A DNA stretch of 64,000 nucleotides from Aureispira sp. CCB-QB1 (GTDB lineage: Bacteria > Bacteroidota > Bacteroidia > Chitinophagales > Saprospiraceae). Location of the stretch: contig NZ_JHBV01000042.1 in the NCBI RefSeq assembly GCF_000724545.1, positions 124,001 to 188,000 of the forward strand, given 5' to 3'. A model generated the notes under the pieces. That model saw only the letters and a program-made list of their open reading frames with translations, was not told the origin of the DNA and did no database searches. Positions 38,096 through 47,203 of this stretch are shown one piece after another. Each line of letters opens with the position of its first letter. Position 1 is the stretch's first letter. Both the position numbers and the translations under genes were made by a program.

Positions 38096-38149
38096 GGATT
38101 TGGACTGTTTGGCAATTTTTGCTGCTTTTAAGAGTCCAAATTCTTTTTT
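38096..38149 (+). terminator. Intrinsic terminator of the mbnP-mbnH unit
   Basis: ATTTGGACT (38098-38106) pairs with AGTCCAAAT (38133-38141), then TCTTTTTTA follows. The loop is large (26 nt) but the T-run and position fit. Confidence 0.7.
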
Positions 38150-38209
38150 AATTATTAGTTCGCATGAGAATTAAGAATAAGTTTTATAAAGTATCACTTT
38201 ATTGCGTAT

Positions 38210-38824
38210 TTATTTAATAGAACAGTTGAGCAGCGATTGTTTTCCAATAAAGCCCTCTAATTTATCTCCAATTTGCACTGGACCGACACCTTTAGGAGTT
38301 CCTGTAAAGATAACATCACCTCGCAGTAGCATAAAATATTTTGAAATATAAGCAATCAAATCATCAAAGCCTGTCAGCATATCACTGCTAATGCCTTGTT
38401 GTACTGTTTCCCCATTTTTAGTGAGAGAAAACTCAATCTCTCCATGTTGGTTTCGAGCTTCTTCGATGGGAATAAAACGACCAATTGCTGCTGAATGGTT
38501 CCATGCTTTTGCAATTTCCCAAGGGTGTCCCTTTTTTTTGCAGGCATCTTGTATGTCACGTGCAGTAAAGTCAATGCCTACCGATACTTCCTTGTAATAA
38601 GTAGACGCAAATTCTGGTGCAATATGCTTACCGTTTTTACATATTTTGAGTAGGACCTCTACTTCATAATGCAAGTCTTTGGTAAAGTCAGGATAAAACA
38701 GTGGATAGCCATCTAGTAGCTGAGCAGTATCTGGTTTTAGAAATAAAAGTGGTGTTTGAGGAACAGGATTGTTGAGTTCTGCGGCATGGGCAGCATAGTT
38801 GCGACCAACACAAATAATTTTCAT
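38210..38824 (-). CDS. Fumarylacetoacetate hydrolase (FAH) family protein
   Basis: A 204-aa soluble protein in the short FAH/acylpyruvase class. The metal-binding region is HYEVEVLL, whose two Glu fit the family's ExE signature, and GIDFTARD and FTGTPKGVGP are typical core motifs. The family cleaves C-C bonds of beta-dicarbonyls or decarboxylates oxaloacetate. The exact substrate is not visible. Monocistronic on the minus strand, with the mbnH terminator in front. Confidence 0.88.
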   Translation of the reverse strand: MKIICVGRNYAAHAAELNNPVPQTPLLFLKPDTAQLLDGYPLFYPDFTKDLHYEVEVLLKICKNGKHIAPEFASTYYKEVSVGIDFTARDIQDACKKKGHPWEIAKAWNHSAAIGRFIPIEEARNQHGEIEFSLTKNGETVQQGISSDMLTGFDDLIAYISKYFMLLRGDVIFTGTPKGVGPVQIGDKLEGFIGKQSLLNCSIK

Positions 38825-39098
38825 AACGTATGTATGCTAACTTTGTTTTTGATTAAAGTAGATAATTTCATTTTTACAATAAACTAAAAAATATGAACTA
38901 AAAGAACTTAACATCAACATAAAATTGATGTTAGCATAAAAAAGATAGATTTTTTATTTGTAAATGCAAAATGGTGTTTATTTGGTTATTGTATTGATTT
39001 TTAGGTTTTTGTGTGGTGTTTAGTTGTTTTTTGTAGTTTATTTTGAATTAATTTGATTATATTTTTGATAAAAATAAGCAAAAAAATCACAAAAAAAT

Positions 39099-39129
39099 TT
39101 GGAACTACCAAAAAGCTGCTTTATATTTG
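39099..39129 (+). promoter_or_regulatory. Consensus Bacteroidota promoter (no CDS directly downstream)
   Basis: TTG at 39099-39101, 20 nt spacer, TATATTTG at 39122-39129, which fits the TTG-N20-TAnnTTTG promoter. The next confident coding gene is more than 1.1 kb away, so it probably drives the RNA at 39136-39489. Confidence 0.8.
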
Positions 39130-39135
39130 ACCTGT

Positions 39136-39489
39136 CGTTAGGAGGAAATGCTTCCTAATAATAATTAAGTTCTAAAAAAAAGAACTCACTTAAATAAACA
39201 CAAAGATTCAAGTAGAGTTTGACCCTAATTGATATTCATAGCTAAGATATTGTAATACAATTAAAGTACCCAGAACACAATACCTAAAAACCCAAAATCC
39301 ATGAAGCTTGATTAGTTTTTACTCAAAGGGCAATTAGGGTTTCTGAGAAAATCTGAGAGCCTAATCGCCTAAAGAGTAGGGAACTAAACCCAAACCTATT
39401 TGAAAAAGAAACAATGCAAGTTGTCTTATCTGTCTGTCTTAAATTTGAAGAGATGCCTTTGTAGGAATACGAAGGTTATCTCTTTTTTT
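39136..39489 (+). ncRNA. Candidate structured non-coding RNA, about 350 nt
   Basis: The locus is bounded by the promoter at 39099-39129 and the terminator at 39449-39489. It has no good coding frame. Predicted helices by eye: TTAGGAGG/CTTCCTAA (about 39139-39159, one G-T), AGTTCT/AGAACT within TTAAG/CTTAA (about 39166-39194), and a long-range helix TTAGTTTTTACTC (39312-39324) with GAGTAGGGAACTAA (39374-39387), using G-T pairs and one bulge. Inside that helix, a second one pairs GCAATTAGG with CCTAATCGC. The apical region GGGTTT can alternatively pair with AAACCC just downstream. I found no tmRNA or RNase P signature. The exact 5' end is inferred from the promoter spacing. Confidence 0.65.
39449..39489 (+). 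terminator. Intrinsic terminator of the candidate RNA
   Basis: AGAGAT (39449-39454) and CCTT pair with AAGG and ATCTCT (39478-39483), followed by TTTTTT to 39489. The stem has a one-base bulge and loop TGTAGGAATACG. Confidence 0.85.
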
Positions 39490-39951
39490 CAGCAGTCAGC
39501 ATTTTAGTCAACTTATTAAAGATAACCATGCGACGATGTATAGGAGCATCATCCTGCAATTTAAGACCTAAAGACGGATTGATTCCTTTTACTAGTGTGG
39601 AAAAGTAACTATAATAGATGATGAAGATTAGAAGTTGGAGATTGGAATTTGTTTCATAAGACCATAACCAACTACTTGAGATAAAAATAGAATTGTCCCA
39701 ATTTCCCAACTTTCTAATCATCTATTGCCGAATAAAAGTTTAATTATTAGAAAGGTTAGAATAGAGATGCTTACTCCCCAAGTGTCTCTTTTTTTTATTT
39801 TTATACATGACCAGAACTTAACCGAGTTTGTTAGGTGTTTTATCCTTGCCTTAAGTGTTTCCCCAAATTCCATTCAATACATTATCCACAATAGTAACTT
39901 AGTCTAAACACCTTTCCTTATTCTTCATTTTAGCTATGCTGCTACTATCAA

Positions 39952-40012
39952 TAGTTAGCTTTGCTGCTACTACGTGGTCGTTGAAACCACGAAGTAGCAG
40001 CAAAGCTAACTA
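39952..40012. repeat. Repeat family R2, long hairpin copy
   Basis: A 26-bp inverted repeat with one mismatch and a 9-nt loop: the arm from 39952 begins TAGTTAGCTTTGCTGC and the return arm ends GCAGCAAAGCTAACTA at 40012. The bases at the loop (TACTACGTGG and CCACGAAGTA) match the ends of the R1 family. An additional half-copy (TTAGCTATGCTGCTACTA) lies at 39930-39947. No T-run follows, so it is not a standard terminator. Confidence 0.8.
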
Positions 40013-40194
40013 CTAACTATGTGACGTGATTTTTTAGTGGTATATTATTGATTATTAATAAGATGTGTATTTGTTTGCTTTCGCTCTAAAAAGCTAATAA
40101 TAAAATTAATACTAATGCACAAGTCTATAGAAACCATGTAGTAACAGAAAAATTGATGACTATTAATTAAAAAAATTGGAATTCATATAAAAAA

Positions 40195-40255
40195 AGTTTA
40201 CGTTTGTAGTATTAGTTTACGTTTTTGGGAACTTTTATTTGAAAACGTAAGTTTG
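40195..40255 (+). promoter_or_regulatory. tetR promoter with repeated operator half-sites
   Basis: TTG (40225-40227), 20 nt, TAAGTTTG (40248-40255) form a Bacteroidota promoter. AGTTTACGTTT occurs at 40195 and 40214 (19 bp apart, direct) and the inverted AAAACGTAAGTTT at 40242-40254, so half-sites cover both promoter boxes. This is the usual layout of a self-repressing TetR operator. Confidence 0.75.
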
Positions 40256-40279
40256 AGAATGTAAGATTAGAAAAAGTAT

Positions 40280-40870
40280 ATGAGTAGAGATTTAGAGAAT
40301 AAGAAGTGTCAAGCTATTTTGAAAACAGCGAAAGAGTTATTCTGGAAACATGGTGTCAAACGAGTATCTATACAAGAAATTTGTAAGGAAGCAAAAACAA
40401 GTAAAATGACCTTTTATAAGTTTTTTGACAACAAAATAGACTTGGCAAAAACAATTTTAGATTTAGTGTTTGAAGAAGGAATACAAGAATACAAAGCCAT
40501 TATGGAACAAAACATCCCATTTGCTCAAAAAGTAAAGGAGACGTTGTTGGCCAAAGCAAGGAATAGTAAAAATATCAGCCAAGAGTTTATTACAGATATT
40601 TATAAAAATAATGACTTAGGTTTGTTGGAATATATCTATGCTAAGGGAGAAGTTATGATGGATTTGGTTTTGGATGATTATGAACAAGCTCAAAAAGAAG
40701 GCTACGTACGTCCTGGGATTAAGCGTGAATTTATGCGATATCAATTGCTAAAAATGAGAGAAATGGTGTTGGACGATGCTTTGTTGGTGCATTATGATAG
40801 TCCACAAGAATTGACAATGGAATTGACGAATTTCTTTTTTTATGGTTTGTTGGTTCACGAAGATGAATGA
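40280..40870 (+). CDS. TetR/AcrR-family transcriptional repressor
   Basis: A 196-aa protein with the TetR N-terminal helix-turn-helix (RVSIQEICKEAKTSKMTFYK, about 34-53) and a helical ligand-binding C-terminal domain. It probably represses itself through the operator at 40195-40255 and may control the export genes that start 107 nt downstream in the same direction. The ligand is unknown; the export operon suggests a membrane-active or toxic compound, which is inference. Confidence 0.9.
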   Translation: MSRDLENKKCQAILKTAKELFWKHGVKRVSIQEICKEAKTSKMTFYKFFDNKIDLAKTILDLVFEEGIQEYKAIMEQNIPFAQKVKETLLAKARNSKNISQEFITDIYKNNDLGLLEYIYAKGEVMMDLVLDDYEQAQKEGYVRPGIKREFMRYQLLKMREMVLDDALLVHYDSPQELTMELTNFFFYGLLVHEDE

Positions 40871-40977
40871 GTAGAGAAAGTAAGTGTTCTAGTATTTACT
40901 ATAAAAGTGGTTAGATCGATTGGGGCGTTAAAATGATCAAAAAATCATTATCTATATTGATAAATTAAACGAAAAAA

Positions 40978-41727
40978 ATGATGAAAAATATTCTATTAAT
41001 GGGCTTTTTGTGGCTAGGAACCTTTATGGCTAGCTATGGACAATCTGCCAAAGAAATTGTACAAAAAATGGACGACAATGCTTTTGGTGGGCGAATAACG
41101 TCTAGCATGAAAATGACCATAGTTCGTCCAACTTGGTCGCGTACAATGGAGTTCAAAAGTTGGGCAGATGGCGCTGATTATTCCTTGATTTTGATTACGG
41201 CACCAGCACGTGAAAAAGGAATTACCTACTTGAAACGAGAAAAAGAGATGTGGAATTTTCAACCATCGATTGATCGTACCATTAAAATGCCTCCTTCTAT
41301 GATGATGCAATCTTGGATGGGATCGGATTTTAAAAACGATGATTTGGTGCGCCAATCTTCTATTGTTAATGATTATCAACATGAATTATTGGGCAAAGAA
41401 ACTATCGAAGGTAGAGAATGCTATAAGATTGAAATGATTCCCAATGAAGAGGCACCAGTTGTCTGGGGAAAAGTAATTGTTTGGATTGATGCAAAGGATT
41501 ATCTTAACTTAAAAACGGAACACTACGATGAAGATGGCGAATTGGTGGACACCAATTATGGTCAAAATATTAAGAAAATAGGAGGGCGATTATTGCCTGC
41601 TAAAATGGTTCTTATCCCTGCTGATGAGGAAGGTCATAAGACCATATTGGAATATACAAGCCTCGAATTTGACAGTAAATTTGACGATCGGTTCTTTTCT
41701 ACTCAGAATATGAAACGCGTTCGATAG
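40978..41727 (+). CDS. Outer-membrane lipoprotein-sorting (LolA-like) protein
   Basis: A 249-aa exported protein (leader ends ASYGQSA). The mature part fits the LolA/LolB-like half-barrel family annotated as outer-membrane lipoprotein-sorting proteins (EREMWNFQPSIDRTIKMPPS; EGRECYKIEMIPNEEAPVVW). Such proteins carry hydrophobic cargo through the periplasm. It leads the export operon, 33 nt ahead of the first permease. Whether the cargo is a lipoprotein or another lipid is open. Confidence 0.82.
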   Translation: MMKNILLMGFLWLGTFMASYGQSAKEIVQKMDDNAFGGRITSSMKMTIVRPTWSRTMEFKSWADGADYSLILITAPAREKGITYLKREKEMWNFQPSIDRTIKMPPSMMMQSWMGSDFKNDDLVRQSSIVNDYQHELLGKETIEGRECYKIEMIPNEEAPVVWGKVIVWIDAKDYLNLKTEHYDEDGELVDTNYGQNIKKIGGRLLPAKMVLIPADEEGHKTILEYTSLEFDSKFDDRFFSTQNMKRVR

Positions 41728-41760
41728 AACCTATCTATTCATCCTACAAAATGTTAAAAA

Positions 41761-42981
41761 ATGATACTTAAAATTGCGTGGCGGAATATTTGGCGAAATC
41801 GAAGAAGGACGCTAATTACAGCAGCGTCTATCTTTTTTGCCGTTTTATTTGCTGTTACTATAGAAGCGATGAATCGAGGTATTTTTGATAAAATGATCAA
41901 TGATTCTGTTAGTTTCTATACGGGATATGTCCAAGTAACACACAAAGGGTACTGGGACGAACGGTTCTTAGATAATTCTTTTGAGTTATCTCCAGACTTG
42001 GTGACGACCATAAAAGCAACTTCTGGGGTGAATGATCTTGCCCCAAGGTTAGAATCTTTTGCCCTAGCTTCTTACAAGAAAATTACAAAAAGTGCTTTGG
42101 TGGTAGGAATTGCTCCTCAAAAAGAGGCTGCTTTGACAGGGCTAGACAAACGAGTCGTGACTGGAACTTATTTGACCAAAGAGGATGAAGCCGTTCTTGT
42201 TGGAGAAGGTTTGGCAGAAAAACTCAAATTAGGAGTTGGAGATACGATTGTATTGATTAGTCAAGGCTATAGAGGGGTAAATGCAGCAGGGAAGTATCCC
42301 ATAAAAGGAATCGTTTCGTTTGGAGCGCCAGATATGAGTGCTACGATGGTCTATATGCCTTTAAAAGTAGCACAATGGTTTTATGGAGCACCCAACTTAG
42401 TAACGACTGCTGTTTTAGATATTAACGACAAAAATGCTGCCGAGTTGGCATTGAGTAGCCTAATGTCAACACTAGATACAGCTTCTGCTTACGATGTATT
42501 GAGTTGGCAAAAAATGATGCCTGAGTTGATGGAAATGAAAGACTTAAAAGAAAGTAGTAATGTGATTACGGTATTCATCCTATATTTTATTGTTTCTTTT
42601 GGAATACTAGGAGTCATACTGATGATGACCAAAGAACGCCAACGAGAGTTTGGTGTCTTAATTTCTATCGGCATGAAACGGAGTAAATTGGCACTCATTA
42701 CATGGATAGAAACGATCTTTTTGGGGCTGTTAGGGGCTTTTGTCGGTATTGCTGTAGCCTATGGATTGATGTATTATTTATCTATTAATCCTATTGTGGT
42801 AACAGGAGACATGGCGGAAACTTATGCCAAATTTGGAATCGAGGCAAAATTACCAGCGTCTACAGACGTGGATATTTTTTATACTCAAGGGATTATTGTG
42901 TTGTGTATTACAACTGTTTTAGCTCTGTATCCTTGTCTTCAAATTTGGAAAATGAAACCCATTGATGCAATGCGTGCTTGA
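41761..42981 (+). CDS. ABC transporter permease, FtsX/LolE type (first)
   Basis: A 406-aa protein with one N-terminal helix (ITAASIFFAVLFAVTIEA), a periplasmic domain of about 230 residues, and three C-terminal helices (NVITVFILYFIVSFGILGVIL and following). The start ILKIAWRNIWRNRRRTLI and the C-terminal sequence PIDAMRA are typical. The layout is that of LolC/E and MacB-type permeases, which pass cargo to a periplasmic partner, here the LolA-like protein. Together with the second permease at 43116 it probably forms a heterodimer powered by the ATPase at 44443. Confidence 0.9.
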   Translation: MILKIAWRNIWRNRRRTLITAASIFFAVLFAVTIEAMNRGIFDKMINDSVSFYTGYVQVTHKGYWDERFLDNSFELSPDLVTTIKATSGVNDLAPRLESFALASYKKITKSALVVGIAPQKEAALTGLDKRVVTGTYLTKEDEAVLVGEGLAEKLKLGVGDTIVLISQGYRGVNAAGKYPIKGIVSFGAPDMSATMVYMPLKVAQWFYGAPNLVTTAVLDINDKNAAELALSSLMSTLDTASAYDVLSWQKMMPELMEMKDLKESSNVITVFILYFIVSFGILGVILMMTKERQREFGVLISIGMKRSKLALITWIETIFLGLLGAFVGIAVAYGLMYYLSINPIVVTGDMAETYAKFGIEAKLPASTDVDIFYTQGIIVLCITTVLALYPCLQIWKMKPIDAMRA

Positions 42982-43115
42982 TGCACTGCCTAATAAATGA
43001 TTATGCTTATAACGATTGTCATGAAACGTAGTTCTTGTTATGATAAAGCGTTTTGATGAATACGCTCTTGCAAATCTATTCGTGATAACCGTTGTTTTAA
43101 CAAAATAATAATAAT

Positions 43116-44333
43116 ATGATTTTCAAAATAGCATGGCGGAACATCTGGCGGAATAAAATTAGAAGTTTTACCGTAATGGGCTCTGTCTTGGTTGGTGTCT
43201 GGGCGTTGATATTTATTTTGTCCTTTACGGCAGGGTTTATCAATTCTTACATAAGTGGTGCCATTGAGAATGAAATCTCACACATTCAGTTGCATCATCC
43301 TAAATTTATGGATGAAAAAGAGGTGCAGTATACCTTAGAAAATACTCCTTCGATTGTCGCCAATTTAAAAGAAAATTCGACCGTTAAAGCATTTGCTACT
43401 AGAACGATTAATAGTGGAATGTTAGCCACAGCGAGAGGGTCTAGAGGGATTCAAATTAGAGGTATAGTGCCAGAAGAAGAAGCCAACTTAACTCGGCTAA
43501 ATGAAAAATTGGTAGAGGGAAGTTATTTGGATGCTACCAAGAGTAAAAATCCGATTCTTATTAGTAGTCGGCTGGCTGAAAAAATGCAACTTAAGTTAAA
43601 ATCAAAACCTATTCTGAGCTTTCAACAAAAGGATGGCACAAGTGTTTCTGCGGCGTTTAAAGTAGTTGGAATTTATGAAATTGGAAATGCTATTTTTGAG
43701 GAGAGCAACGTTTTGGTTCGGCAAGCTGACCTAAATCGTTTGATGGGGGGAACGCCAATTACGCACGAAGTTGCTTTACTACTAAATGACTTAGATGATT
43801 TGGATACTACTAAGCGGGCATTAGCAGCTGCTTTCCCAAATGCTTTGGTGCAAAATTACAAGGAAATATCACCTGATGTTAATTTGTATGAGTCTCAAAT
43901 GTCTGTCTCAACTTATGCGGTTATTTTTATCGTAATGCTAGCATTAATTTTTGGTATTATCAATACTATGTTAATGGCGGTACTAGAGCGAACAAAAGAA
44001 TTGGGAATGCTAATGGCGGTAGGGATGAAACGCTTACAGGTGTTTTTGATGATTGTGGTAGAAACTCTCTGCTTAACTATGATTGCTGCACCTGTGGGAT
44101 TATTTCTAGGGTTTCTAACCGTCAGTTATTACGGCAGCAAGGGGATTGATTTGAGTGCTTATGGAAAAGGAATGGATAAGTTTGGATTGAGCGATCAGGT
44201 TTTCTTGACCTTAGATGCTTCATCTTTTATTGCAGTTACGATTGCGGTTGCCATTACCGCTATTTTAGCAGCCTTATATCCAGCTATTAAAGCAACTCGA
44301 TTAAAACCAATCGAAGCTATGCGTACGGTGTAG
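43116..44333 (+). CDS. ABC transporter permease, FtsX/LolC type (second)
   Basis: A 405-aa paralogue of the first permease with the same start (IFKIAWRNIWRNKIRSF), the same 1+3 helix layout, a periplasmic domain of about 220 residues, and the final PIEAMRTV. The 134-nt gap from the first permease is unusually long for this operon. It may carry an extra leader, but I see no promoter in it. Confidence 0.9.
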   Translation: MIFKIAWRNIWRNKIRSFTVMGSVLVGVWALIFILSFTAGFINSYISGAIENEISHIQLHHPKFMDEKEVQYTLENTPSIVANLKENSTVKAFATRTINSGMLATARGSRGIQIRGIVPEEEANLTRLNEKLVEGSYLDATKSKNPILISSRLAEKMQLKLKSKPILSFQQKDGTSVSAAFKVVGIYEIGNAIFEESNVLVRQADLNRLMGGTPITHEVALLLNDLDDLDTTKRALAAAFPNALVQNYKEISPDVNLYESQMSVSTYAVIFIVMLALIFGIINTMLMAVLERTKELGMLMAVGMKRLQVFLMIVVETLCLTMIAAPVGLFLGFLTVSYYGSKGIDLSAYGKGMDKFGLSDQVFLTLDASSFIAVTIAVAITAILAALYPAIKATRLKPIEAMRTV

Positions 44334-44442
44334 CAACGTTGAAAGATACTTATTATCAAATAGTTTAATCACAATAGACGACTTCATCAACCCAATAGGA
44401 TATGATCTAGTAAGCTAAGTAGTCTATTATAATCAATATAAA

Positions 44443-45135
44443 ATGGAGAACGTAATCAAAGTGCAAGGGGTTACCAAAACATATAATCCAGATACGATTC
44501 CTGTTCATGCGTTGAGAGGGGTAGATTTAGAAATAGGACAAGGAGAATTTACGGCATTGGTCGGACCTTCGGGATCGGGAAAAACAACTTTGTTAAATGC
44601 AATTGGTGGCTTAGATATTCCTACGAGTGGTCATATTATGGTGAGCAACCAAGATATTGCACAATTGTCCGATAGTGAGATGATTGAGTTTAGAAAACAA
44701 AATATTGGCTTTGTCTTTCAAGCTTATAATTTAATTCCTGTATTAACCGCCAAGGAGAACGTGGAATTTGTGATGTTGTTACAAGGTAAATCACAAGAAG
44801 AACGAGAGGCAAGGGTCAAAGAACTCTTGAAGGCCGTAGGTTTAGAAGATCAAATTGATCGTAGACCCGCACAATTGTCAGGGGGGCAACAACAACGGGT
44901 AGCTGTTGCGCGAGCATTGGCATCCAAGCCGATGTTTGTCTTAGCGGATGAACCGACAGCTAATTTGGATTCCAAGTCAACGGCTGATTTGCTGGATATT
45001 ATGTCCCAATTAAATCAAGAAGAAAACATTACCTTCTTATTTTCCACACATGATCAGCGTGTTATTGATCGAGCACGTCGTATTGTTACGTTGGAAGATG
45101 GGAAAATTATCTCAGACGAAACAGTTGCTTCCTAA
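44443..45135 (+). CDS. ABC transporter ATP-binding protein (LolD/MacB type)
   Basis: A 230-aa ATPase with Walker A GPSGSGKTT (about 42-50), signature LSGGQQQRV (about 144-152), Walker B VLADEPT, and the His-loop STHD. The sequence class matches LolD/MacB. It drives the two FtsX-type permeases upstream. Its stop overlaps the start of the outer-membrane protein gene (TAATG), so these are translationally coupled. Confidence 0.93.
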   Translation: MENVIKVQGVTKTYNPDTIPVHALRGVDLEIGQGEFTALVGPSGSGKTTLLNAIGGLDIPTSGHIMVSNQDIAQLSDSEMIEFRKQNIGFVFQAYNLIPVLTAKENVEFVMLLQGKSQEEREARVKELLKAVGLEDQIDRRPAQLSGGQQQRVAVARALASKPMFVLADEPTANLDSKSTADLLDIMSQLNQEENITFLFSTHDQRVIDRARRIVTLEDGKIISDETVAS

Positions 45136-46382
45136 TGGGTATGTTAAAATATTGGCTTTTTTTAGTAGGGATTATTGCTCTGCCAACGTTTAGTTTTAGT
45201 CAAGACACGACCCAGTTAGACCGTGTAATTACGAAAAAGCAACGATCTAAAAAAAAGAAAAAAGATCCCAATGCCCCTAAAAATTGGGCGTTGAATGGCT
45301 ATCTGAAATATTTGACTTCTGTATATTTTATACATCAGCCTCAAAAAGCGATGTTGCAAGATAATTTGATTCACAATCGTCTAAATTTTAGGTGGTACAT
45401 CAACGATGCTTTTACATTCAAGGCAGATTTGAGAACCCGTGTGTTCTTTGGAGAATATATTAAGTTACAACCCAATTATGGACAAACAATTGTTCGTGGG
45501 GATAGCCTCAAAAATGGCTATTATGATTACTTGTCTTGGGTGTTGTTAGACCAACGAGGTGCCGTTATTCATAGTACATTGGATCGTCTTTATTTTCAAT
45601 ATTCTAAGGGAAATTGGGATATCCGATTAGGACGACAGCGAATCAATTGGGGAATCAATACGATTTGGAATCCGAACGATATTTTTAACACGTACTCTTT
45701 TACAGATTTTGATTATGAAGAACGTCCAGGAAGTGATGCTTTACGCATTCAGTACTTTACGGGGGTTGCTTCTAGCATTGAATTTGCTGCCAAAGCTTTT
45801 ACACGATGGGAAAATGCTACGGCTGCTTTTTTGTGGAAGACCAATAAATGGGAATATGATTTTCAAGTATTGGCTGGAATTGTTGAAGAAAACCTTGTTG
45901 TTGGAGGCGGTTGGGCTGGCAATATAAAGGGAGCTGGTTTTAAAGGAGAGTTGTCTTACTTTTACAACATTAACGATACCCTTAGCAATCGGCATAGTTT
46001 TACAGGAACAGTGAGTTTTGATTATTTATTCAGCAGCAAAACCTATTTGGTAGCGGGTTTCATGTACAACAGCAATGGCGCTACCAATGCCAATTCTAAT
46101 GCCTTATTTGCTTATCGTCCATCTGCTAGAAATTTATATCCTTATCGTTATTCTATTTTTGCTACTTTTTCACAACCTATTAAAGAAATTTTTTCGGTAG
46201 GAGTGACAGCTGTTTATAGTCCAGGAGAAAGCCATGCCTTGTTTTTAACGCCTAATTTTGCGTATACCATCAATGAAAAGTGGGATATTTCTATTGTTGG
46301 ACAAATTTCATTAAATCAGTCCAATGGGTATTATGTTAGTCCTGTTCAAGTAGCTTTTTTGAGAATTAAGTTTAGTTTTTAG
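45135..46382 (+). CDS. Predicted outer-membrane beta-barrel protein of the export operon
   Basis: A 415-aa protein with a signal peptide (WLFLVGIIALPTFSFS, cleavage before QDT), then a Lys-rich segment and alternating amphipathic strands (SSIEFAAKAFTRW, GVTAVYSPGESHALFLTPNF, VQVAFLRIKFSF) ending in the aromatic strand of outer-membrane barrels. Its coupling to the ATPase gene argues that it accepts or passes the cargo of the same exporter. I do not recognise a named family. Confidence 0.75.
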   Translation: MGMLKYWLFLVGIIALPTFSFSQDTTQLDRVITKKQRSKKKKKDPNAPKNWALNGYLKYLTSVYFIHQPQKAMLQDNLIHNRLNFRWYINDAFTFKADLRTRVFFGEYIKLQPNYGQTIVRGDSLKNGYYDYLSWVLLDQRGAVIHSTLDRLYFQYSKGNWDIRLGRQRINWGINTIWNPNDIFNTYSFTDFDYEERPGSDALRIQYFTGVASSIEFAAKAFTRWENATAAFLWKTNKWEYDFQVLAGIVEENLVVGGGWAGNIKGAGFKGELSYFYNINDTLSNRHSFTGTVSFDYLFSSKTYLVAGFMYNSNGATNANSNALFAYRPSARNLYPYRYSIFATFSQPIKEIFSVGVTAVYSPGESHALFLTPNFAYTINEKWDISIVGQISLNQSNGYYVSPVQVAFLRIKFSF

Positions 46383-46388
46383 AGAGCA

Positions 46389-47201
46389 ATGAAGAAAGAT
46401 CTTATTAAGTTAAATAACTATAAGTTAGAGTATTGCTTGACAGGAAGTAAGCATTCTGAAACCATTCTTTTTGTACATGGATTGGGAGCCAATCAAAGTC
46501 AGTTTGAACAACAGCACATTTATTTTAGTGCCCAATACCAAGTTTTATCGATTAGCCTTTGTGGGCATGGCAATTCAACGGTACCTTTAGACATTTTACC
46601 AGAAAACTTTTCATTGACTCAATTAAAAAATGATCTTATACAAGTGCTTGATTTATTAAAGATAGCAAAGGTGCATTATGTTGGTAATTCAATGGGAGGA
46701 AATGTTGGCTTAGAGTTTTTGAAGGAAAGCCCTAATCGTTTGCTTTCTTTGACGCTATTTGGAACAACAGGGAAGCTCAAAAAGTCAAGGTTTTTGGTCG
46801 CTTGTATGAAAATATTGTATCAAATTCTAAGTATACAAATAATAGCGAATTTGTCTCGATTGGCAGGAACCACTAGCTTTTCTCAAGCTAAAATAGCCAC
46901 TATGATTTCCAAAGCTTCTAAAAAGGCAATTCTTTACTGTCTGCCTCATTTAGCAAATTTTGATTATCTAATGGATATTAAGAATTCTAAAGCACCTACC
47001 TTATTATTAGTAGGAGAAAAAGATAAGGAAATAAATGCTTGCCTAGACAGTACAATTGAAGCTTTTCAAGCTAGGGGAAATTTTCAACTAAAGTCTATCA
47101 AAGGAGCTGGACATTTTATAAATTTGGATGCTCCAGAGTTATTTAATCGAGAGCTAGAAGCCTTTTTGCAGGGTAGGAAATTATCTTCACCAAAAACGTA
47201 A
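46389..47201 (+). CDS. Alpha/beta hydrolase
   Basis: A 270-aa protein with the alpha/beta-hydrolase pattern: HGLGANQ oxyanion turn, the nucleophile elbow GNSMGG near residue 104, an Asp in LLVGEKDKE and the final His in GAGHFINLD. It starts 6 nt after the outer-membrane protein gene, so it is likely in the same operon. Substrate unknown; esterase or lipid hydrolase functions would suit the context. Confidence 0.88.
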   Translation: MKKDLIKLNNYKLEYCLTGSKHSETILFVHGLGANQSQFEQQHIYFSAQYQVLSISLCGHGNSTVPLDILPENFSLTQLKNDLIQVLDLLKIAKVHYVGNSMGGNVGLEFLKESPNRLLSLTLFGTTGKLKKSRFLVACMKILYQILSIQIIANLSRLAGTTSFSQAKIATMISKASKKAILYCLPHLANFDYLMDIKNSKAPTLLLVGEKDKEINACLDSTIEAFQARGNFQLKSIKGAGHFINLDAPELFNRELEAFLQGRKLSSPKT

Positions 47202-47203
47202 AC

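Noticed and set aside
39136-39489. Assignment of the RNA as tmRNA, RNase P RNA or SRP RNA
   Set aside because: The 3' CCA-type end and tRNA-like arms of tmRNA, the GAGGAAAGTCC core word of RNase P RNA, and the SRP GGAA/AGCA loop were not found. I kept it as an unclassified RNA.
39476-39721. An 81-codon minus-strand frame beside the candidate RNA
   Set aside because: It overlaps the RNA terminator, lacks any recognisable motif and its start has no leader support; its Trp/Ser/Ile-rich composition looks random. I therefore did not list it as a gene.
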